Below, in pieces: positions 4,569-6,194 of a stretch of DNA of 6,194 nucleotides (position 1 is its first letter; each line of letters begins with the position of its first letter). Origin of the DNA: Treponema sp. (lineage in GTDB: Bacteria; Spirochaetota; Spirochaetia; Treponematales; Treponemataceae); NCBI GenBank assembly GCA_024691265.1, contig JAILNT010000190.1, forward strand, positions 1-6,194, read 5' to 3'. A program made the position numbers and the translations under genes. The notes beneath the pieces were generated by a model. The model had not been told where the DNA came from, did not search any database, and saw only the letters and a list, made by a program, of their open reading frames with translations.

Positions 4569-6194
4569 ATGAATAATTTTAATGATTCCTACATAGATAA
4601 AGTTATTAATAACCCTTCTTCAAGATTTTCTCCTTTACCATTCTGGTTTTGGAACGATGATTTAAGCAAAGATGAAATATTAAGGCAAATGTCTGCTTTT
4701 AAGGAAAAGGGTATAGATGGTTTTGTTATCCACCCACGCTTAGGACTTCCTGAAAGCATAGAATATCTTTCTGATAAATATTTTGATTATGTGGAATATG
4801 CTGTTGAAAAAGCCCATGAAATGAATATGACTGTCGTTCTTTATGATGAAGCTATGTACCCTTCTGGTTCTTGTCATGGAGAAGTTGTAAAAACTAATCC
4901 TGAATATGCTTCTCAGGGTTTAAGAATATCAGATAAAAATGATGTGGCTGAAAAAGAAAAGCTTGTTGCAAGTGTTGATACATCAAAGGGAATTAAATAT
5001 TTTATTCAAACTCCTTCGAATGGAACTATTCGTGGTGTTCATTATGGGGAAGATGACGGAGAGGAAAAAGCTCCAAAGAGTAGTAATCTTTTAGATAAAG
5101 AGGCTGTTCGCTGTTTTATAAATCTTACTTATGAAAAATATTATTCTCATCTTTCTAAATATTTTGGTAATACTATAAAAGCTTTCTTTACTGATGAACC
5201 TAATGTATTAGGTCGTTGCTGCCGTACAGATGTTATTGCATGGACAGATGGTTTATTAGAAGAATTTATTGCTAATGGTGGCAAAAAGATAGATTTAACT
5301 TTTTTATTTGATGAAGGAGATAATTTTGCTAAATCTATTTATCATAAAACAGTATATAATAGGCTTTCTGAAAGTTATTACAAACAGCTTTCTTCTTGGT
5401 GTGCTTCTCATTCTATTTTTCTTACAGGACACCCCGAAAAAAGTTCTGATATAGGCTATTTGAAGTATTTTCAAGCTCCTTGCCAGGATATTGTATGGAG
5501 ATTTGTTGCCCTTGAAGATGATAAATATATAAAAGGTAATGATAGTGTGATGGGAAAATGTTCTTCTGATTCTGCCCGTCATAGAGGAAAAGAACGTAAT
5601 GGTAACGAATGTTTTGGTTGCTGTGGAAGAATAGAAGATCCTTTTAAGTTTACAAAAGAGGATATGCTCTGGTATTTAAACTGGCTTTTTGTTCGTGGTG
5701 TAAATCTTATTTATCCTCATGCTTTTTATTATTCACTTCGAGGTGAAAGAAAAAATGAAAGACCTCCTGAAGTAGGTATGCATAGTGAATTCTGGAATGA
5801 TTATAAAGAACTTTCTGATTATATAAAAGTTATGTGTGAGCTTAATTTTCATGCAGTTAATCAAGCAGATGTTGCAATTATTTGTAGTGATAGCCTTTTA
5901 TCTTGGAAAATAGCACGTCCGCTTTTTGAAAATCAGATAGAATTTAATTATCTGGAAGAAGAATTACTTTCTGAATGTAATATAGAAGATAGACTTTGTA
6001 AAATTGCAGAACAGAAATATAAAGTGCTTGTTTATGATGACAGTATTTCTGAAGAAGCTTTGTATAAGCTTAAAGCTTTTGAAATGGAAGGTGTACATAT
6101 TTTTAATTATTCAGATGATGAAAGTCTATTACATTTTTTGAATGCTGTAGATTGTACAAGGCTTATGACTTCTAATAAAGAAAAAGACCTAAGA
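4569..6194 (+). CDS. GH106-like glycoside hydrolase (alpha-L-rhamnosidase-related), C-terminus beyond window
   Basis: The frame is open for 542 codons from ATG 4569 to the right edge. The N-terminal segment PLPFWFWNDDLSKDEILRQM (23-42), then GFVIHPRLGL (51-60) and VVLYDEAMYPSG (89-100), is characteristic of a family of bacterial (beta/alpha)8 glycosidases near GH106. FFTDEPN (206-212) and NECFGCCG (345-352) supply Glu210 and Glu347 as plausible catalytic acids, and RGVNLIYPHAFYYS (376-389) plus NERPPEVG (396-403) are further conserved strings. Residues 430-530 look like the start of an alpha/beta domain. There is no signal peptide or membrane segment, so it should act in the cytoplasm on imported oligosaccharides, perhaps rhamnose-containing ones; substrate is not proven. 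Related proteins are usually longer (roughly 700-1000 residues). No transporter or sugar-use gene is visible beside it. Confidence 0.72.
   Translation, partial: MNNFNDSYIDKVINNPSSRFSPLPFWFWNDDLSKDEILRQMSAFKEKGIDGFVIHPRLGLPESIEYLSDKYFDYVEYAVEKAHEMNMTVVLYDEAMYPSGSCHGEVVKTNPEYASQGLRISDKNDVAEKEKLVASVDTSKGIKYFIQTPSNGTIRGVHYGEDDGEEKAPKSSNLLDKEAVRCFINLTYEKYYSHLSKYFGNTIKAFFTDEPNVLGRCCRTDVIAWTDGLLEEFIANGGKKIDLTFLFDEGDNFAKSIYHKTVYNRLSESYYKQLSSWCASHSIFLTGHPEKSSDIGYLKYFQAPCQDIVWRFVALEDDKYIKGNDSVMGKCSSDSARHRGKERNGNECFGCCGRIEDPFKFTKEDMLWYLNWLFVRGVNLIYPHAFYYSLRGERKNERPPEVGMHSEFWNDYKELSDYIKVMCELNFHAVNQADVAIICSDSLLSWKIARPLFENQIEFNYLEEELLSECNIEDRLCKIAEQKYKVLVYDDSISEEALYKLKAFEMEGVHIFNYSDDESLLHFLNAVDCTRLMTSNKEKDLR

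Noticed and set aside
5304..5582. Minus-strand 92-codon frame inside the glycosidase gene
   Set aside because: It is antisense to a conserved coding region, with no start context or homology.

Overview
The window looks like chromosomal DNA of a low-G+C, motile, gut or oral type spirochaete, most likely a Treponema relative. This is inferred from a small FlgM-type anti-sigma factor with a treponeme-like N-terminus, a membrane protein resembling the FtsK N-terminal domain, and an AT-rich base composition. No rRNA, tRNA, insertion sequence, CRISPR array or phage gene was recognised.

Layout. Bases 1-1085 (minus strand) hold the N-terminal 361 codons of a probable FtsK/SpoIIIE-type DNA translocase: four membrane segments, then a cytoplasmic linker containing 21 units of an acidic hexapeptide. 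The motor domain lies beyond the left edge. A 262-bp divergent intergenic region (1086-1347) carries a candidate ftsK promoter, a 15-bp inverted repeat with a nearby direct repeat, and a good candidate promoter for the plus-strand genes. Then come rsmI (1348-2055, 16S rRNA 2'-O-methyltransferase, short form), flgM (2077-2364, anti-sigma-28 factor), an intrinsic terminator, an iron-alcohol-dehydrogenase-fold protein that has lost every metal ligand (2438-3595), a SpoU/TrmH-family RNA methyltransferase (3632-4456), a second terminator-like hairpin, and a glycoside hydrolase related to GH106 that runs off the right edge (4569-6194).

How they fit together. rsmI and flgM are 21 bp apart and probably cotranscribed, so a ribosome-maturation enzyme shares a message with a flagellar regulator. 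The ADH-like gene begins just past the flgM terminator with no room for its own promoter, so it probably depends on readthrough. The RNA methyltransferase and the glycosidase look like separate units.

Most interesting points: (1) the ADH-fold pseudoenzyme, in which all four canonical metal ligands and the GTGSE loop are replaced although the alignment is collinear; (2) a recurring layout in which rsmI, the SpoU gene and the glycosidase each have a -10-like hexamer only 6-7 nt before the start codon and no Shine-Dalgarno, suggesting leaderless mRNAs, whereas flgM and the ADH-like gene have ordinary Shine-Dalgarno sites; (3) the expanding acidic repeat in the FtsK linker, with an exact 72-bp tandem duplication; (4) the hairpin and GTTGATATA repeats in the divergent promoter region. 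No wholly new multi-gene system was found.
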